From the NCBI RefSeq assembly GCF_001045445.1, contig NZ_LFNF01000003.1, forward strand, positions 186,001-250,000: DNA of 64,000 nt, read 5' to 3'. The position numbers and the translations under genes are program-made. The notes beneath the pieces are model-generated. The model was not told where the DNA came from. It saw only the letters and a list, made by a program, of their open reading frames with translations, and ran no database searches. Shown here one piece after another: positions 52,758 through 61,602 of the stretch (its first letter is position 1; every line of letters begins with the position of its first letter). This DNA is from Chryseobacterium sp. BLS98. GTDB taxonomy: Bacteria > Bacteroidota > Bacteroidia > Flavobacteriales > Weeksellaceae.

Positions 52758-52791
52758 AAAAAAGTCCTGTGAATTTTCACAGGACTTTTTT
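52758..52791 (-). terminator. Rho-independent terminator
   Basis: AAAAAAGTCCTGTGAA / TTCACAGGACTTTTTT, nearly continuous, with T-tracts on both strands. It ends the 52794-53606 gene and isolates the MFS gene. Confidence 0.88.
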
Positions 52792-52793
52792 AA

Positions 52794-53606
52794 TTATTTT
52801 TTTGTTTTTTCTACTCCTTTCCATTCGTCGCCGGCTTTTCTGTACTGGCTTAGGATGTAAGTTTTGAAATCTTTTGTTTTGTATTCAATATTATCGGTAT
52901 TTTGTTCAAACGGCATAATGTAATAGTAGTCAACGTCTGTTTTGTCCGATTTGTTTCCTTTTTTCACAGATGGAACATATTTGGAAAACTTATAGTTGGG
53001 AAGATATTGTTTTAGTCTTGTATAAAAAGCTTTGTCTTCTTTTTCATCAGGGATGATATCTACAATATTGAAATCATCTTTTTTCTTGTCGATCCACAGG
53101 TAATAGGTTTTTTCTTCACCCAGGTTTCTGTTTAAGGAGTTGAAGGCAAATAACTCCTTTGGAACCAGTTCTTTGATTTTTTCAGGATCTACTTTAGTAT
53201 AGTACTGTCCCTTAGACGGATCCACATAGGTTTCAAGGTTGTACATCAAAACTGAATTGTTCTCAAATTTTTTATTTTTAAAGTACTGATTTAAAGATAA
53301 TTCTGCTGTTGCTCTGAGTTCTTTTCCTCTTTCATCCAGTTTTTTGGTAGGATTCTGAGGGTTTACTTTTTTTACAAACTCATATAAAACGACAGGTTTT
53401 ACATCTTTCAGGTGAGGATACGTTTTAAGCTGTTCTGCTTTTACCAGCCAGTAAAACTGCTGATAATAGTCGTCCTTATCTACATCTTTCACGCTTTTGT
53501 AAGATAGGGCAAGCTTTTTTGAATTTAAGTATTTGCCATATTTTCCCTGTCCAAAAGCAAAACTGATGGATAGTAAGGCAAACAAAACAGTAAGATTTCT
53601 TCTCAT
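52794..53606 (-). CDS. Secreted protein of unknown function
   Basis: The frame opens at a TTG at 53636, but the ATG at 53606 starts a clean signal peptide (RRNLTVLFALLSISFAFGQ), giving 270 residues. The mature part is Lys/Tyr-rich and largely helical (GKYGKYLNSKKLALSYKSV; YYQQFYWLVKAEQLKTYPH). No motif I recognise. Its own terminator follows. Confidence 0.65.
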   Translation of the reverse strand: MRRNLTVLFALLSISFAFGQGKYGKYLNSKKLALSYKSVKDVDKDDYYQQFYWLVKAEQLKTYPHLKDVKPVVLYEFVKKVNPQNPTKKLDERGKELRATAELSLNQYFKNKKFENNSVLMYNLETYVDPSKGQYYTKVDPEKIKELVPKELFAFNSLNRNLGEEKTYYLWIDKKKDDFNIVDIIPDEKEDKAFYTRLKQYLPNYKFSKYVPSVKKGNKSDKTDVDYYYIMPFEQNTDNIEYKTKDFKTYILSQYRKAGDEWKGVEKTKK

Positions 53607-53769
53607 TTTTTTATAATTGATATTTTCGTTGTCCAAATATAATTATTTATTAGATATTATTTTTGATTGTCAGTTAAATTATATTGATATTATTAACGTT
53701 ATTCAAAAGAAAATCCCGTATTTCTACAGGATTGATAATTTTGTGTTATTGAGATTATGGGTGGATGTT

Positions 53770-53920
53770 TAGATTGAAGATAAAACCAAGAACCAAGAGT
53801 CAAGAATCAAGATTTCAGATGTGAGATTTAAGATTTCAGACTGTTTTCTAATGATTTGGCCTATAAGCTAAACCTCTCAAACCCTCAAGCTCTCCAACCT
53901 TACATCCATCCCGGAACTCC
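53770..53920. repeat. Dispersed composite intergenic repeat, copy 2
   Basis: Reads ACCAAGAACCAAGAGTCAAG and AAGATTTCAGATGTGAG, then AACCTCTCAAACCCTCAAGC: the reverse complement of modules in 24200-24420. Its end touches the asnB stop. Confidence 0.55.
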
Positions 53921-55591
53921 TTACTCATAGCTCGTCTCATGCACTTTCACTGCTCTTCCGCTCGGGTCATTCATTTTTTTGAAAGCTTCGTCCCATTCCA
54001 AAGCGATAGGCGTGGAACAGGCTACTGAAGGTACCGACGGAACGGTTGCTGCCGCCGTTTCACTCGGAAAATGTTCTTCGAAAATAGTTCTGTACCTGTA
54101 TTCCTCTTTGTTTTGAGGAGTGTTCAGAGGGAATCTGAACCTTGCATTAGCCATCATTTCGTCAGTGACCTCTTTTTCAGCGACTTCTTTTAAAGTATCG
54201 ATCCAGGAATATCCCACACCGTCTGAGAACTGTTCCTTTTGTCTCCAAACGATTGATTCTGGTAAAATATCCTCAAAAGCTTTTCTTAATACCCATTTTT
54301 CGATTTTCCCTTCTGCAGTGCTGATCATTTTATCTTTTGGATTAACGGTCATTGCAATGTCCATAAATTCTTTATCCAGGAAAGGAACTCTGCCTTCAAT
54401 ACCCCAGCTCATTAAAGCTTTGTTAGCTCTTAAACAGTCGTAAAGGTGTAGCTTGTTTAATTTTCTTACTGTTTCATCATGGAATTCTTTGGCGTTGGGT
54501 GCCTTATGGAAATACAGATAACCTCCGAACAACTCATCTGAACCTTCCCCAGACAGTACCATTTTGATTCCCATGGATTTGATTACTCTTGCCAGAAGAT
54601 ACATAGGGGTGGAAGCTCTGATGGTAGTCACGTCATAAGTTTCCAGATGATAGATCACATCACGTACAGCGTCCAGTCCTTCCTGAACGGTAAAATTTAC
54701 TTCATGATGCACAGAACCGATATGGTCAGCCGCCTTTCTTGCTGCGGCCAGGTCAGGAGATCCTGTCAGTCCCACTGCAAAACTGTGAAGTCTTGGGTAC
54801 CATGCTTCCTGAGTATCACCGCTTTCCACTCTCTGTCGTGCAAATTTTGCAGTAACTGCTGAAATAACAGACGAATCCAGGCCTCCGGAAAGAAGGACTC
54901 CATAAGGAACATCACTCATCAGCTGTCTGTGGACGGCATCTTCAAGGCCTTTTCTTATTTTGGATATATCGGTTTCGTTATCCTTTACATGGTCAAAGCT
55001 TTCCCAGTCTCTTTTGTACCACTGCTGAAGTTCAGTTCCGTCAGTGCTGTATACAAAATGTCCGGGAAGGAAGGTTTCAATGGTTTTGCAAACACCTTCC
55101 AGCGCTTTCAGTTCGGAAGCCACATAATAGTTTCCGTTTCTATCCCATCCCTGATAAAGAGGGCAGATTCCCATATGGTCGCGGGCAATCAGATAGATTC
55201 CTTTTTCTATATCGTAAAGGGCAAATGCAAAAATTCCGTTAAGTTTTTCAATGAAATCTTTTCCATATTTTCTGTATAGTGCCAGAATCACTTCACAGTC
55301 CGACTGGGTCTGAAATTCGAAATCCGGAAATTCTTCCTTTAATTCTCTGTGGTTATAAATTTCCCCGTTCACTGCAAGCACCACTTTTTCATCTTTAGTG
55401 AATAAAGGTTGCTTTCCTGAAGTAGGATCTACAATGGCAAGCCTTTCATGAGAAAATACAACTTTGTCATCCTGATATACACCGCTCCAGTCCGGACCAC
55501 GGTGACGGATTTTTTTCGACATTTCTAAAACCTGAGGTCTTAATATTTCGGTCTTTTGTTTGGCGTCAAACAAACATACAATTCCACACAT
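53921..55591 (-). CDS. asnB: Asparagine synthetase B (glutamine-hydrolysing)
   Basis: The frame opens seven codons earlier, but glutaminase chemistry requires Cys directly after Met, so the ATG at 55591 (CGIVCLFDAKQK) is the start; 556 residues. The N-terminal class II glutaminase domain (Cys1, RHRGPDWSG, VNGEIYNH) feeds ammonia to the synthetase domain, whose ATP pyrophosphatase loop SGGLDSS is at residues about 235-241, with MVLSGEGSDELFGGYLY after it. It makes Asn from Asp, Gln and ATP. A promoter lies at 55610-55640. Confidence 0.95.
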   Translation of the reverse strand: MCGIVCLFDAKQKTEILRPQVLEMSKKIRHRGPDWSGVYQDDKVVFSHERLAIVDPTSGKQPLFTKDEKVVLAVNGEIYNHRELKEEFPDFEFQTQSDCEVILALYRKYGKDFIEKLNGIFAFALYDIEKGIYLIARDHMGICPLYQGWDRNGNYYVASELKALEGVCKTIETFLPGHFVYSTDGTELQQWYKRDWESFDHVKDNETDISKIRKGLEDAVHRQLMSDVPYGVLLSGGLDSSVISAVTAKFARQRVESGDTQEAWYPRLHSFAVGLTGSPDLAAARKAADHIGSVHHEVNFTVQEGLDAVRDVIYHLETYDVTTIRASTPMYLLARVIKSMGIKMVLSGEGSDELFGGYLYFHKAPNAKEFHDETVRKLNKLHLYDCLRANKALMSWGIEGRVPFLDKEFMDIAMTVNPKDKMISTAEGKIEKWVLRKAFEDILPESIVWRQKEQFSDGVGYSWIDTLKEVAEKEVTDEMMANARFRFPLNTPQNKEEYRYRTIFEEHFPSETAAATVPSVPSVACSTPIALEWDEAFKKMNDPSGRAVKVHETSYE

Positions 55592-55609
55592 ATTGTTACT
55601 TATTTGAAG

Positions 55610-55640
55610 CAAAATTAGTTTTGATGTTTAAAAATAACAA
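55610..55640 (-). promoter_or_regulatory. Promoter of asnB (TTG-N20-TAATTTTG)
   Basis: On the minus strand, TAATTTTG (plus 55610-55617) lies 20 bases after TTG (plus 55638-55640), fitting the Flavobacterium spacing of 17-23. The ATG is 18 bases beyond the -7 box. Confidence 0.6.
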
Positions 55641-56018
55641 TAAAAAATAAATAAAAGTTAAATTTTTTAATTAATTAAATCGATTAAATGAAAAATATTA
55701 ACTTTTTGAATCGATTTGAGTGTGTTTAATTGATTTTTTTCGTTGAGTAAAAATGATGCTTATATCCTATACAAAATTAAAATGAAATAATTAATAATAT
55801 ATGGTAATTTATTATATGAATTTTAGCCCTTACTTTGTGGCTCGAAATAATTTTTTTTCATCATTTGTGTTTTTACCTTCTTGCAATTCTCTTTGCAAGA
55901 AGGTTTTGTTTTATAGGGACCCTAACAAAGCGCCTGAAACATTTCTGAAGCTGAAACTTGTACCTTCTGCTGTGCCCTGAGGGATTTACCTTGTATGATT
56001 AAGAACACAATCTGATCT
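55641..56018. other. AT-rich region with an orphan terminator hairpin
   Basis: No convincing gene. A perfect 12-bp hairpin ACCTTCTTGCAA / TTGCAAGAAGGT (55875-55904) followed by TTTTGTTTT looks like a plus-strand terminator although no plus-strand gene precedes it. A 53-residue ATG frame from 55816 crosses it but is poor in composition. Confidence 0.45.
55875..55913 (+). terminator. Plus-strand terminator with no known gene before it
   Basis: Hairpin ACCTTCTTGCAA / TTGCAAGAAGGT, loop TTCTCT, T-tract TTTTGTTTT only on the plus side. It may end an unannotated small RNA. Confidence 0.6.
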
Positions 56019-56220
56019 TCACGAAACGAAAGAAAATGTCATTTTTCCGTCTGAGTAGATGGGATTAGTTTTAGGAACAAATTCATTACCGTTTTCCCAG
56101 CCTCCGTTGAATAATGAAAGCAATTTAAAGAGAGTTCTTTTGTGCATAAGCAAAGGTTCCTCAAATAATTTAATTTCTTTATAAGTAGGGATTTGCAATG
56201 CAGATGTTACAAATAAATTT
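56019..56220 (-). pseudogene. Possible protein-coding remnant
   Basis: On the minus strand, a frame with coding-like composition (ALQIPTYKEIKLFEEPLL, then NGGWENGNEFVPKTNPIYS, ending MTFSFVS) runs to a TGA at 56019-56021. The only ATG in it is at 56147, giving 42 residues; the coding-like part reaches further upstream without a start. It could be the C-terminal stub of a lost gene. Not recognised. Confidence 0.35.
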
Positions 56221-56249
56221 ATTAATATGAATAAAAATCCATGCTCAAC

Positions 56250-56277
56250 AAAAAAGCTGCCCTGAAATAGAGCAGCT
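56250..56277 (-). terminator. Terminator of the RNA m5C methyltransferase gene
   Basis: On the minus strand, AGCTGCTC / GGGCAGCT (one mismatch), loop TATTTCA, followed by a T run. It lies 30 bases past the stop. Confidence 0.75.
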
Positions 56278-56306
56278 GTATATTTTATTATAGTGGATTT
56301 AGATAA

Positions 56307-57512
56307 TTAAGAAACTCTTTCGATCAATGCCATATAGAATCCGTCGTAACCTTGACTTGGCATCACTTTGTCATCTTTAACCAGCTTAAAACCTGCATTG
56401 TTTTTCAGGAATTCTTCTACCTGTAAATTGTTTTCAGAAGGCAGGATAGAACATGTAGCATACACCATTTTTCCGCCTACTTTAACCATTTTAGAATAAT
56501 CCTGAAGAATCTGCTGCTGCTCTTTTTTAATCCTGTCGATAAAATCCTGGTCAATTTTCCATTTGCTGTCCGGATTTCTTTTTAAAACACCAAGTCCTGA
56601 ACATGGAGCATCAATCAGAAGTCGGTCTGCTTTATCATGAAGACGCTTGATCACTTTATTGTCAGAGATCATTCGGGTTTCAATATTATGGGCTCCCGCT
56701 CTTTTTGCACGGCGTTTCAGTTCAGCCAACTTCCATTCGAAGATATCTAAAGCTACAATCTGACCTTTATTTCCCATCAATGCAGCCAAATGTAGCGTTT
56801 TTCCACCTGCTCCGGCACATGCATCCACCACTCTCTGGCCTTCTTTTACATCAAGGAAATATCCGATCTTCTGCGAAGAGGCATCCTGCACTTCAAATAA
56901 ACCTTCTTTAAAAGCTGTTGTAAGGAAAACATTTTTCTTTTCTTCAAGCTGTACGGCATCCGGATAATTTCTTACCGTGTAAGCCACCACACCTTCGTCT
57001 GAAAGATCAGAAATAAGTTCTTTTGGTGTTGTTTTCAGGCTGTTTGCCCTTAATACGGTAGGAGCCTGCTCGTTTAAAGCATGCATTTCCTTTTCCCAGC
57101 CCGGACCTAATTCTTTTTCCAAAGTTTCAGCCAGCCATTCAGGAATGGAATGTTCAATAGCTTTCGTAGGAACCGAATTTTTTTTAAGTTTGGTAAGGAT
57201 ATCTGCGATTTTAATTCCGTCAAATTCTTCAAACTTTTTGTAATTGGTTTTGCTCCAAAGAAGATAAGCGATGATCAGCTTATAAATATTGTTGGGTTTT
57301 ACCCCTTCACCCATATAATATTCAAGGCGTTTTTTCCAGCGGATGATATTATAGAAAATCTCAGAAACAACGGCTCTGTCCTGGCTTCCCCATTTTTTAT
57401 GAGCTTTTAAAAGTCTTTCGATTACCTTATCGGCATATTTGTTTTTCTCGAAAAATGTTTCTTGTAAAGCATCGTGAATTCCGATGGCCAGGTTTCTGTG
57501 AATAAGTTCCAT
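56307..57512 (-). CDS. RsmB/NOP family RNA m5C methyltransferase
   Basis: The ATG at 57512 (ELIHRNLAIGIHDALQ) is chosen over the in-frame ATG at 57548 because the upstream codons lie at the -7 box; 401 residues. An N-terminal NusB-like region precedes a SAM-dependent methyltransferase: VVDACAGAGGKTLHLAAL (SAM loop), LLIDAPCSGLGVLKRNP (catalytic PC motif IV) and KMVYATCSILPSEN (Cys nucleophile, motif VI). Target is probably 16S rRNA C967 or a related site; family members vary, so no symbol is given. Confidence 0.9.
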   Translation of the reverse strand: MELIHRNLAIGIHDALQETFFEKNKYADKVIERLLKAHKKWGSQDRAVVSEIFYNIIRWKKRLEYYMGEGVKPNNIYKLIIAYLLWSKTNYKKFEEFDGIKIADILTKLKKNSVPTKAIEHSIPEWLAETLEKELGPGWEKEMHALNEQAPTVLRANSLKTTPKELISDLSDEGVVAYTVRNYPDAVQLEEKKNVFLTTAFKEGLFEVQDASSQKIGYFLDVKEGQRVVDACAGAGGKTLHLAALMGNKGQIVALDIFEWKLAELKRRAKRAGAHNIETRMISDNKVIKRLHDKADRLLIDAPCSGLGVLKRNPDSKWKIDQDFIDRIKKEQQQILQDYSKMVKVGGKMVYATCSILPSENNLQVEEFLKNNAGFKLVKDDKVMPSQGYDGFYMALIERVS

Positions 57513-57537
57513 AAATTTGCTTCGCTGTTTGAATCTG

Positions 57538-57545
57538 CAAAGGTA
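57538..57545 (-). promoter_or_regulatory. -7 box of the m5C methyltransferase gene
   Basis: CAAAGGTA on the plus strand reads TACCTTTG (TAnnTTTG) on the minus strand, about 25 bases before the ATG at 57512. Confidence 0.5.
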
Positions 57546-57559
57546 CAAATTATAGTTGA

Positions 57560-57735
57560 GAATTGAATCGGGATTCGGGGCTCGTATTTGGAGTGGGAGA
57601 GTTTTAGGGTTTGAGAACCTGATTTATTTGCTAGATGCTAGTTGACACTTAAATTAGTGAGTAAACAGTCTGAAATATGAAATCTAGTATCTGAATTCTT
57701 GATTCTTAAGTTTCCATATCCGGTTTCTAACTCTA
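57560..57735. repeat. Dispersed composite intergenic repeat, copy 3
   Basis: Modules GGAGTGGGAGAGTTTTAGGG, GTCTGAAATATGAAATCTAG and CTTGATTCTTAAGTTTCC recur, degenerate, in the same order as in 24200-24420. Confidence 0.45.
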
Positions 57736-57747
57736 ACTCAAAAATCT

Positions 57748-57755
57748 TACCTTTG
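57748..57755 (+). promoter_or_regulatory. -7 box TACCTTTG
   Basis: Exact TAnnTTTG 14 bases before the ATG at 57770 of the yjdM-like gene. Confidence 0.55.
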
Positions 57756-57769
57756 CAAAAATCAAAAAT

Positions 57770-58114
57770 ATGAGTGATACTGTACTTTGTCCAAAATGTG
57801 GCTCCGAATTTACTTACCCAACTGATAATATGATGACCTGTTCTCAGTGCTTCTACGAATGGAGCCCGGAGGAAACAGCTGCTGAAACAGCTAATGAAGG
57901 AAAGATACTGGATTCAAACGGGAATGAACTTCAGGATGGGGATTCTGTAGTGGTTATTAAAGATCTTCCTGTGAAAGGAGCACCAAAACCTGTAAAAGCG
58001 GGGACGAAAGTTAAAAATATCCGTCTGAGACCGGACAGCGACCATAATATTGACTGTAAAATTGATGGCTTCGGGTCTATGGCTTTAAAATCAGAATTTG
58101 TGAAGAAAGCTTAA
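57770..58114 (+). CDS. PhnA/YjdM-like zinc-ribbon protein
   Basis: A 114-residue protein of the PhnA/YjdM type. The N-terminal zinc ribbon has two CxxC pairs (CPKCGSEF and CSQCFYEW), and the C-terminal domain contains [20 protein letters not shown] and [18 protein letters not shown]. YjdM was once linked to phosphonate use, but its role is not settled. No phn operon is near. Confidence 0.88.
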   Translation: MSDTVLCPKCGSEFTYPTDNMMTCSQCFYEWSPEETAAETANEGKILDSNGNELQDGDSVVVIKDLPVKGAPKPVKAGTKVKNIRLRPDSDHNIDCKIDGFGSMALKSEFVKKA

Positions 58115-58461
58115 GGCTGGAAAATAAAAAAAGGAAAGAATTGGACAGTGTAATCTTTCAAAAGACTTAATTGCAGGGAGGTGCTAATGTCCGTCTTAAG
58201 GCAGAAAGAGAATTAACCAAAAATTTCCTTATGCTGTGGAAATACAAATGTAAGAAAAAGTTTCAAACCGCTTCTTAGATTTGTATTTTTTTTATCCACA
58301 AATTAACAATAACTATAAGGAAATGTAGAAGTTACAGATTGCTAAATCGTGAAACAGCGAAAAGCAAAAACGTTGGAAGGCGTCCTTATAAGGCGAAGAA
58401 AGCTAATAGGCTGAGAGGGTTGATTTGACTTTTTGCCCTTTAGCTTTTCTGAAATGTTGCC
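58115..58461. other. Intergenic region with repeat
   Basis: No gene seen. Its second half (58325-58460) holds the second copy of the imperfect inverted repeat. No terminator-like hairpin was found after the yjdM-like gene. Confidence 0.45.
58325..58460. repeat. Dispersed imperfect inverted repeat, copy 2
   Basis: Contains CAGCGAAAAGCAAAAACG and AAGGCGAAGAAAGCTAATAG with a TTTTGCCCTTTAGCTTTTC right arm, related to 51120-51250. Confidence 0.45.
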
Positions 58462-59397
58462 TTACTTAAATGATACTTTAATATTTCCTTCTACTTTGGA
58501 ATCTGTGTAGACAATAAGTTCTTTATTCCTTACTTTAACCTTGTTCCAGTAATGATTACCGGCAAACCTGCTTTCCAGGAGTTCCGCTTCAGTTCCGTTA
58601 TCTGAAATTTTGATGTCTTTGGGATAATAAGAAAACTTAGAAAGTTGGAATTCTGCTTTTTCCTCTTCACTAAATATATTCACTTCACCAAAAAGCCTGG
58701 CAACATAAGTATTATAAGGACTTTTATAGGTTTCCTCCGGGCTGTCGTTCTGGATCAGCCTTCCATCCTTCAGAATAACGATCTGGTCAAGCCAAGGCAT
58801 AATGTCCTGAAGTTCGTGGGTAGAAATAATCAGGGAAATCCGGTGCTGCTTCACATATCTGAAGAGTCTTTCCCTAAGCTCTATTTTTCTCGGAAAATCC
58901 AGATTACTGAAAGGTTCATCCAGAATAAGCAGTTTAGGAAGTACAGAAAGTGCTCTGGCTATGGCCACACGCTGCTGCTGCCCTCCGCTTAAATATTTGG
59001 GAAGAACATGGGCGAATTCCTGAAGCCCGACCACTTCCAGAAGCTCCATAACCGTTGCTTTTTTCTGGGCTAAATTGATATTAGAAATGAATTTTCCTAC
59101 ATTTTCAGCAACAGTGGCATAAGGCATCAGATCAAAATTCTGGGCTACCAGCTTCATCTCAGCTTCCCCGGGAACCAGATTTCCTTTGGGGCCTAAAAGC
59201 CGGGTTCCGTTAAAAATAATTTCGCCGCTTTCCCAGTCCAGAAGCCCATAAATCAAATTGAGCAATGTAGATTTTCCACAGCCGCTTTCTCCTGCAAGTG
59301 CAATGATCCTGCCTTCCTCAAAACCCAGATTAAGGTTCTGAAACAAGGGTTTATCCTTGGTGTGGGAAAAATATAAATTGTTTATTTCTAAAAGCAT
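58462..59397 (-). CDS. ABC transporter ATP-binding protein
   Basis: A 311-residue ATPase with all marks of the fold: Walker A GESGCGKSTLL (near residue 38), Q-loop AQNFDLMP, signature LSGGQQQRVAIARAL, Walker B LLILDEPFSNLD and the H-loop ISTHE. A 70-residue C-terminal extension (YYPKDIKISDNGTEAELLES) resembles a TOBE-like regulatory domain found in importer ATPases. No permease gene adjoins, so partner and substrate are unknown. Confidence 0.9.
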   Translation of the reverse strand: MLLEINNLYFSHTKDKPLFQNLNLGFEEGRIIALAGESGCGKSTLLNLIYGLLDWESGEIIFNGTRLLGPKGNLVPGEAEMKLVAQNFDLMPYATVAENVGKFISNINLAQKKATVMELLEVVGLQEFAHVLPKYLSGGQQQRVAIARALSVLPKLLILDEPFSNLDFPRKIELRERLFRYVKQHRISLIISTHELQDIMPWLDQIVILKDGRLIQNDSPEETYKSPYNTYVARLFGEVNIFSEEEKAEFQLSKFSYYPKDIKISDNGTEAELLESRFAGNHYWNKVKVRNKELIVYTDSKVEGNIKVSFK

Positions 59398-59401
59398 AAT
59401 A

Positions 59402-59409
59402 CAAATGTA
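59402..59409 (-). promoter_or_regulatory. -7 box of the ABC ATPase gene, near-leaderless
   Basis: CAAATGTA on the plus strand reads TACATTTG on the minus strand, four bases before the ATG at 59397; the mRNA would be leaderless. Confidence 0.5.
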
Positions 59410-59472
59410 AGGTTTTTAGGAAAAAATAATTTTTTTTATTATATTAGCAGAAGTAATAAAAATATATCAAAA

Positions 59473-60132
59473 ATGAGAAAAAAACTGTTTTCATTAGCTA
59501 TTCCTGCTTTATTTGTAGCAGCTGTGGCGGTTTCTTGTAAAAAAGACAAACCGGTGACCAGCGAAAGCAACGAAGTGACTACTACAAAAGACGGGAACCA
59601 GTATACACTGGATACATTGAACAGTAAAGTGGAGTGGAAAGGATATAAAATATTCAAGTCAGAAAGTACAAGCCATTTCGGAACCATCAAATTTGAAAGT
59701 GGTGATGTAACGGTAAAAGACGGAAAACTTGAAAGTGGAAAATTTGTGGCGGATATGAGTTCTCTGACCTCTGTAGACCTTAAGGACGATGCTGAGCAGC
59801 TGGGGAAACTTAACGGGCATCTTAAGAGCGGCGATTTTTTTGAAGTGGAAAAATTCCCTACAGCTTCTTTTGAAATTACTAAAGTAACACCTTCTGCAGA
59901 AGGAGATTATAATACGCTTCTTGATGGAAATTTAACGATCAAGGGGATCTCGAAGCCGGTTCAGTTTAAAGCCAATGTTTCTGTAAAAGACGGAGAAGTA
60001 AGTGTGGCTACTGAACCTAAGGATATTAAAAGAGAAGAGTTTGGCGTAAAGTTCCAGGCTCCTGCTGAAAACGGAGTGATTAAGGATGAGGTAACTCTTC
60101 AGATCAACGTTAAAGCTTTAGAAAAGAAATAA
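59473..60132 (+). CDS. YceI family lipoprotein
   Basis: A 219-residue lipoprotein (FVAAVAVSC) with a YceI domain: a lipocalin-like barrel that binds isoprenoid or other lipids. Family segments are visible: LDTLNSKVEWKGYKIF, HFGTIKFESGDVTVKDGK, HLKSGDFFEVEKFPTASFEI, DGNLTIKGISKPVQF. It is transcribed away from the ABC ATPase gene and closed by a hairpin. Confidence 0.9.
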   Translation: MRKKLFSLAIPALFVAAVAVSCKKDKPVTSESNEVTTTKDGNQYTLDTLNSKVEWKGYKIFKSESTSHFGTIKFESGDVTVKDGKLESGKFVADMSSLTSVDLKDDAEQLGKLNGHLKSGDFFEVEKFPTASFEITKVTPSAEGDYNTLLDGNLTIKGISKPVQFKANVSVKDGEVSVATEPKDIKREEFGVKFQAPAENGVIKDEVTLQINVKALEKK

Positions 60133-60162
60133 TTTTTTTATTTAAGTGAAATAAGTGATTGA

Positions 60163-60195
60163 AGTCTGCCTCCCGTAAAGGGGCAGATTTTTTTG
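60163..60195 (+). terminator. Rho-independent terminator of the YceI gene
   Basis: TCTGCC / GGCAGA stem with one extra T-G pair, followed by a run of eight T broken only by the following G. Confidence 0.75.
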
Positions 60196-60225
60196 TCACA
60201 GATTCATTATTAAACTTAAAAAACG

Positions 60226-60233
60226 TATTTTTG
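60226..60233 (+). promoter_or_regulatory. -7 box TATTTTTG of pheS
   Basis: Exact TAnnTTTG 25 bases before the pheS ATG at 60259. Confidence 0.55.
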
Positions 60234-60258
60234 CAAAACATTTTGAAAGGGTAAAACA

Positions 60259-61269
60259 ATGATAGAAAAGATAGAAGAACTACTTACCGAAGTAAACAGC
60301 TTCAATGCTACATCTAAAGAGGAAATTGAAAACTTCCGGATTAAGTATAATGGTAAAAAAGGTGTTCTGAATGATTTTTTTGAAAAATTTAAAGAAGTTC
60401 CAAACGACCAGAAAAAAGAATTCGGGCAAAAGATTAATTCTTTAAAACAGGCTGTTGCAATAAAACTGGAGGATCTGAAAGATGCTTCCCAGGCTGCTAT
60501 TGTTACCGAAAAAGAAGATCTTACAAGACCTGCTTTTCCATTGGACCTTGGGTCGAGACACCCGATCAATCTGGTGAAAAACAGGATTATTGAAATTTTT
60601 AAATCCATAGGTTTCGCAGTAGCGGACGGTCCGGAAATAGAGGACGACTGGCATAACTTTACGGCGCTTAATCTTCCTGAATACCATCCGGCAAGAGATA
60701 TGCAGGATACGTTCTTTATTGAGCAGAATCCGGATATCCTTTTAAGAACACATACTTCCTCCGTACAGATCCGTTATATGGAAGAAAATCAGCCGCCGAT
60801 CAGAATTCTTTCCCCGGGAAGAGTGTTTAGAAATGAGGCTATTTCTTCACGTTCACACTGTATCTTCCACCAGATTGAAGGATTGTATATTGATGAGAAT
60901 GTAAGCTTTGCAGACATGAAGCAGACGATCCAATTCTTTACAACCGAGCTTTTCGGAAAATCAAAGATCAGAATGAGACCTTCCTATTTCCCGTTCACAG
61001 AACCTAGTGCTGAAATTGATGTATATTGGGGATTAAACTCTGAAACCGATTACAGAATCACTAAAGGAACAGGATGGCTGGAAATCATGGGATGCGGAAT
61101 GGTAGATCCTGCTGTTCTGAAAAATGTAAACATCGACTCTGAAAAATATTCGGGATATGCTTTCGGGATGGGTATTGAAAGAATTACGATGCTGCTTTAC
61201 CAGATGAGCGATATCAGAATGTTCTTCGAAAATGATATAAGAACTTTAGAACAGTTTAAAACACTATAA
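60259..61269 (+). CDS. pheS: Phenylalanine--tRNA ligase alpha subunit
   Basis: A 336-residue class II synthetase subunit. Visible are the coiled-coil N-terminus ([19 protein letters not shown]), motif 1 ([22 protein letters not shown]), motif 2 ([20 protein letters not shown]) and motif 3 ([16 protein letters not shown]), plus the Phe-binding IEGLYID and EIMGCGMV. The beta subunit gene is not adjacent. A terminator follows. Confidence 0.97.
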   Translation: MIEKIEELLTEVNSFNATSKEEIENFRIKYNGKKGVLNDFFEKFKEVPNDQKKEFGQKINSLKQAVAIKLEDLKDASQAAIVTEKEDLTRPAFPLDLGSRHPINLVKNRIIEIFKSIGFAVADGPEIEDDWHNFTALNLPEYHPARDMQDTFFIEQNPDILLRTHTSSVQIRYMEENQPPIRILSPGRVFRNEAISSRSHCIFHQIEGLYIDENVSFADMKQTIQFFTTELFGKSKIRMRPSYFPFTEPSAEIDVYWGLNSETDYRITKGTGWLEIMGCGMVDPAVLKNVNIDSEKYSGYAFGMGIERITMLLYQMSDIRMFFENDIRTLEQFKTL

Positions 61270-61275
61270 AAAATC

Positions 61276-61304
61276 AAACCTCCGGAATTTCCGGAGGTTT
61301 TGTT
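61276..61304 (+). terminator. Terminator of pheS
   Basis: Perfect 11-bp stem AAACCTCCGGA / TCCGGAGGTTT with a three-base loop and T-rich tail. Confidence 0.88.
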
Positions 61305-61542
61305 TTTAATTACTGACCTAAGAAACAAAACGTAATTAAAAGCTGATCTTATTGAAATTTACAACGTGATTGTCTTATTCTGTTACAGTGAAACATTACT
61401 TTATATTAACTTTTCTTTTTCCAGCTTTGTCATGCTGAGCAGAGTCGAAGCGTGATATGAATATTTTAAACTCTCTCAGTCTTTTACCTCTTCTGTTATT
61501 AATAAGACAATCAAAAATTAAAATCTATTACATTCTCAGAAT
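61305..61542. other. Intergenic region between converging genes
   Basis: No gene seen between the two terminators that close pheS and the DUF3108 gene; it contains the short element at 61425-61455. Confidence 0.45.
61425..61455. repeat. Short dispersed TCATGCTGAGC...GTCGAAGC element
   Basis: TTTGTCATGCTGAGCAGAG followed by TCGAAGCGTGA. I recall nearly the same string as a widespread intergenic element of Bacteroidota; one copy is in this window. Confidence 0.4.
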
Positions 61543-61580
61543 AAAAAAATACCGGCAAAAAAAGTCTGCCGGTATTTTTT
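61543..61580 (-). terminator. Terminator of the DUF3108 gene
   Basis: Perfect 14-bp stem AAAAAATACCGGCA / TGCCGGTATTTTTT with T-tracts on both strands. Confidence 0.88.
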
Positions 61581-61602
61581 AGTTAAAAGACTTGATGGTC
61601 TT

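Noticed and set aside
55816..55977. 53-residue plus-strand frame with ATG
   Set aside because: It runs through a perfect terminator hairpin, and its composition and lack of motif do not support coding.
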